This document shows, one piece after another, positions 23,899 to 24,071 of a stretch of DNA of 24,071 bases. The notes below the pieces were generated by a model. That model was not told the origin of the DNA, ran no database searches, and saw only the letters and a list, made by a program, of their open reading frames with translations. Where the stretch lies: NCBI GenBank assembly GCA_900543695.1, contig UQSG01000033.1, positions 1-24,071 of the forward strand, read 5' to 3'. The position numbers and the translations under genes were made by a program. Numbering within the stretch: the stretch's first letter is position 1; each line of letters begins with the position of its first letter. Origin of the DNA: an uncultured Clostridium sp. (lineage in GTDB: Bacteria > Bacillota > Clostridia > UBA1212 > UBA1255).

Positions 23899-23916
23899 GG
23901 GCGTTTACAACCGAAA
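23833..23916. other. 84-nt cloverleaf-like inverted-repeat structure, candidate structured RNA
   Basis: TTTCGGT (23833-23839) is the exact complement of ACCGAAA (23910-23916). Inside that 7-bp helix lie three hairpins: GTGGG/CCCAC (23841-23845 and 23853-23857, 7-nt loop), CGACT/AGTCG (23859-23863 and 23871-23875, 7-nt loop) and GCGAC/GTCGT (23879-23883 and 23892-23896, 8-nt loop, one G-T pair). The sequence does not fit a tRNA: T-loop, anticodon-loop U and CCA-side features are absent on both strands. I cannot match it to a riboswitch or other named RNA. A short GAGC/GCTC hairpin followed by TCTTTTT at about 23921-23940 could be a weak plus-strand terminator. Confidence 0.4.
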
Positions 23917-23966
23917 AGGTGAGCCGAGCGCTCTCTTTTTGCAGAAATGCAGACAGTTAAATCCAA

Positions 23967-23995
23967 CTATTTTGTTTTTTGTATACAACAAATAG
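23967..23995. repeat. Imperfect AT-rich inverted repeat near the right edge
   Basis: CTATTT-T-GTT (23967-23976) pairs with AACAAATAG (23987-23995), nine base pairs with one bulged T and a 10-nt loop containing GTATAC. No T-run follows in either direction, so it is not a clear terminator. No gene is seen from here to the window end. Confidence 0.35.
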
Positions 23996-24071
23996 ACCTA
24001 CCGCATCTTTCTGAATCCCTTGGCAGAAAAATAGTGTAAATTTAATAAACACTTCGATTCTTTATGCTGCA

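Noticed and set aside
23833..23916. tRNA or tRNA pseudogene
   Set aside because: The cloverleaf topology is suggestive, but the anticodon-loop U33, the TTCRA T-loop and the D-arm consensus are missing on both strands.
1..24071. CRISPR array, integrase or insertion sequence
   Set aside because: No regularly spaced direct repeats, Cas genes, transposase or recombinase motifs were found.

Overview
The window looks like a chromosomal segment of a moderately GC-rich, low-GC-phylum (Firmicutes) bacterium, most likely an anaerobic, spore-forming Clostridia member. This rests on a SpoIID-domain protein, tandem LytR-CpsA-Psr (LCP) wall enzymes, a LoaP-type NusG paralogue, a tRNA-sensing T-box leader, a TPP riboswitch, the short (437-residue) form of ThiC, strong AGGAGG-type ribosome binding sites and clear TTGACA/TATAAT-type promoters. 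No rRNA, tRNA, CRISPR array or intact transposase was seen.

Layout. (1) Positions 1-6169, envelope block: a SpoIID-like protein (+) ends at a shared bidirectional terminator facing a minus-strand operon (LCP protein, second LCP protein, Gfo/Idh/MocA oxidoreductase). This operon and a loaP-like antiterminator gene (+) leave from back-to-back promoters at about 5548-5635. (2) 6170-7890: a TrpB2-type tryptophan synthase beta chain behind a complete T-box leader. Its specifier is UGG and its bulge is UGGC, so it should sense uncharged tRNA-Trp. (3) 7900-8090: an intergenic stretch with a cluster of DnaA-box-like 9-mers. (4) 8092-11640: nadA-nadB-nadC, the full aspartate-to-nicotinate mononucleotide branch of NAD synthesis. 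(5) 11643-16060: thiM-thiE-HAD-thiD-thiC behind a TPP riboswitch with an intrinsic terminator. HMP is made de novo (ThiC) while thiazole is salvaged (ThiM); no thiazole synthase genes are present here. (6) 16066-19849: a GNAT-nucleotidyltransferase fusion and a nitrilase-family amidohydrolase (-), divergent from an AadA-like nucleotidyltransferase and a DUF2238-like membrane protein (+).

(7) 19850-24071 is different in character: more AT-rich and sparse in genes. It holds an apparently decayed minus-strand reading frame with three in-frame stops, an ABC exporter followed by a 38-codon open frame and a small four-helix membrane protein, and about 1 kb (23130-24071) without a convincing gene. 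That last part contains broken but coherent-looking reading frames and an 84-nt cloverleaf-like inverted-repeat structure at 23833-23916. This end is the best place to look for something undescribed. The rest is mostly well-explained metabolism whose regulation can be read directly from the DNA.
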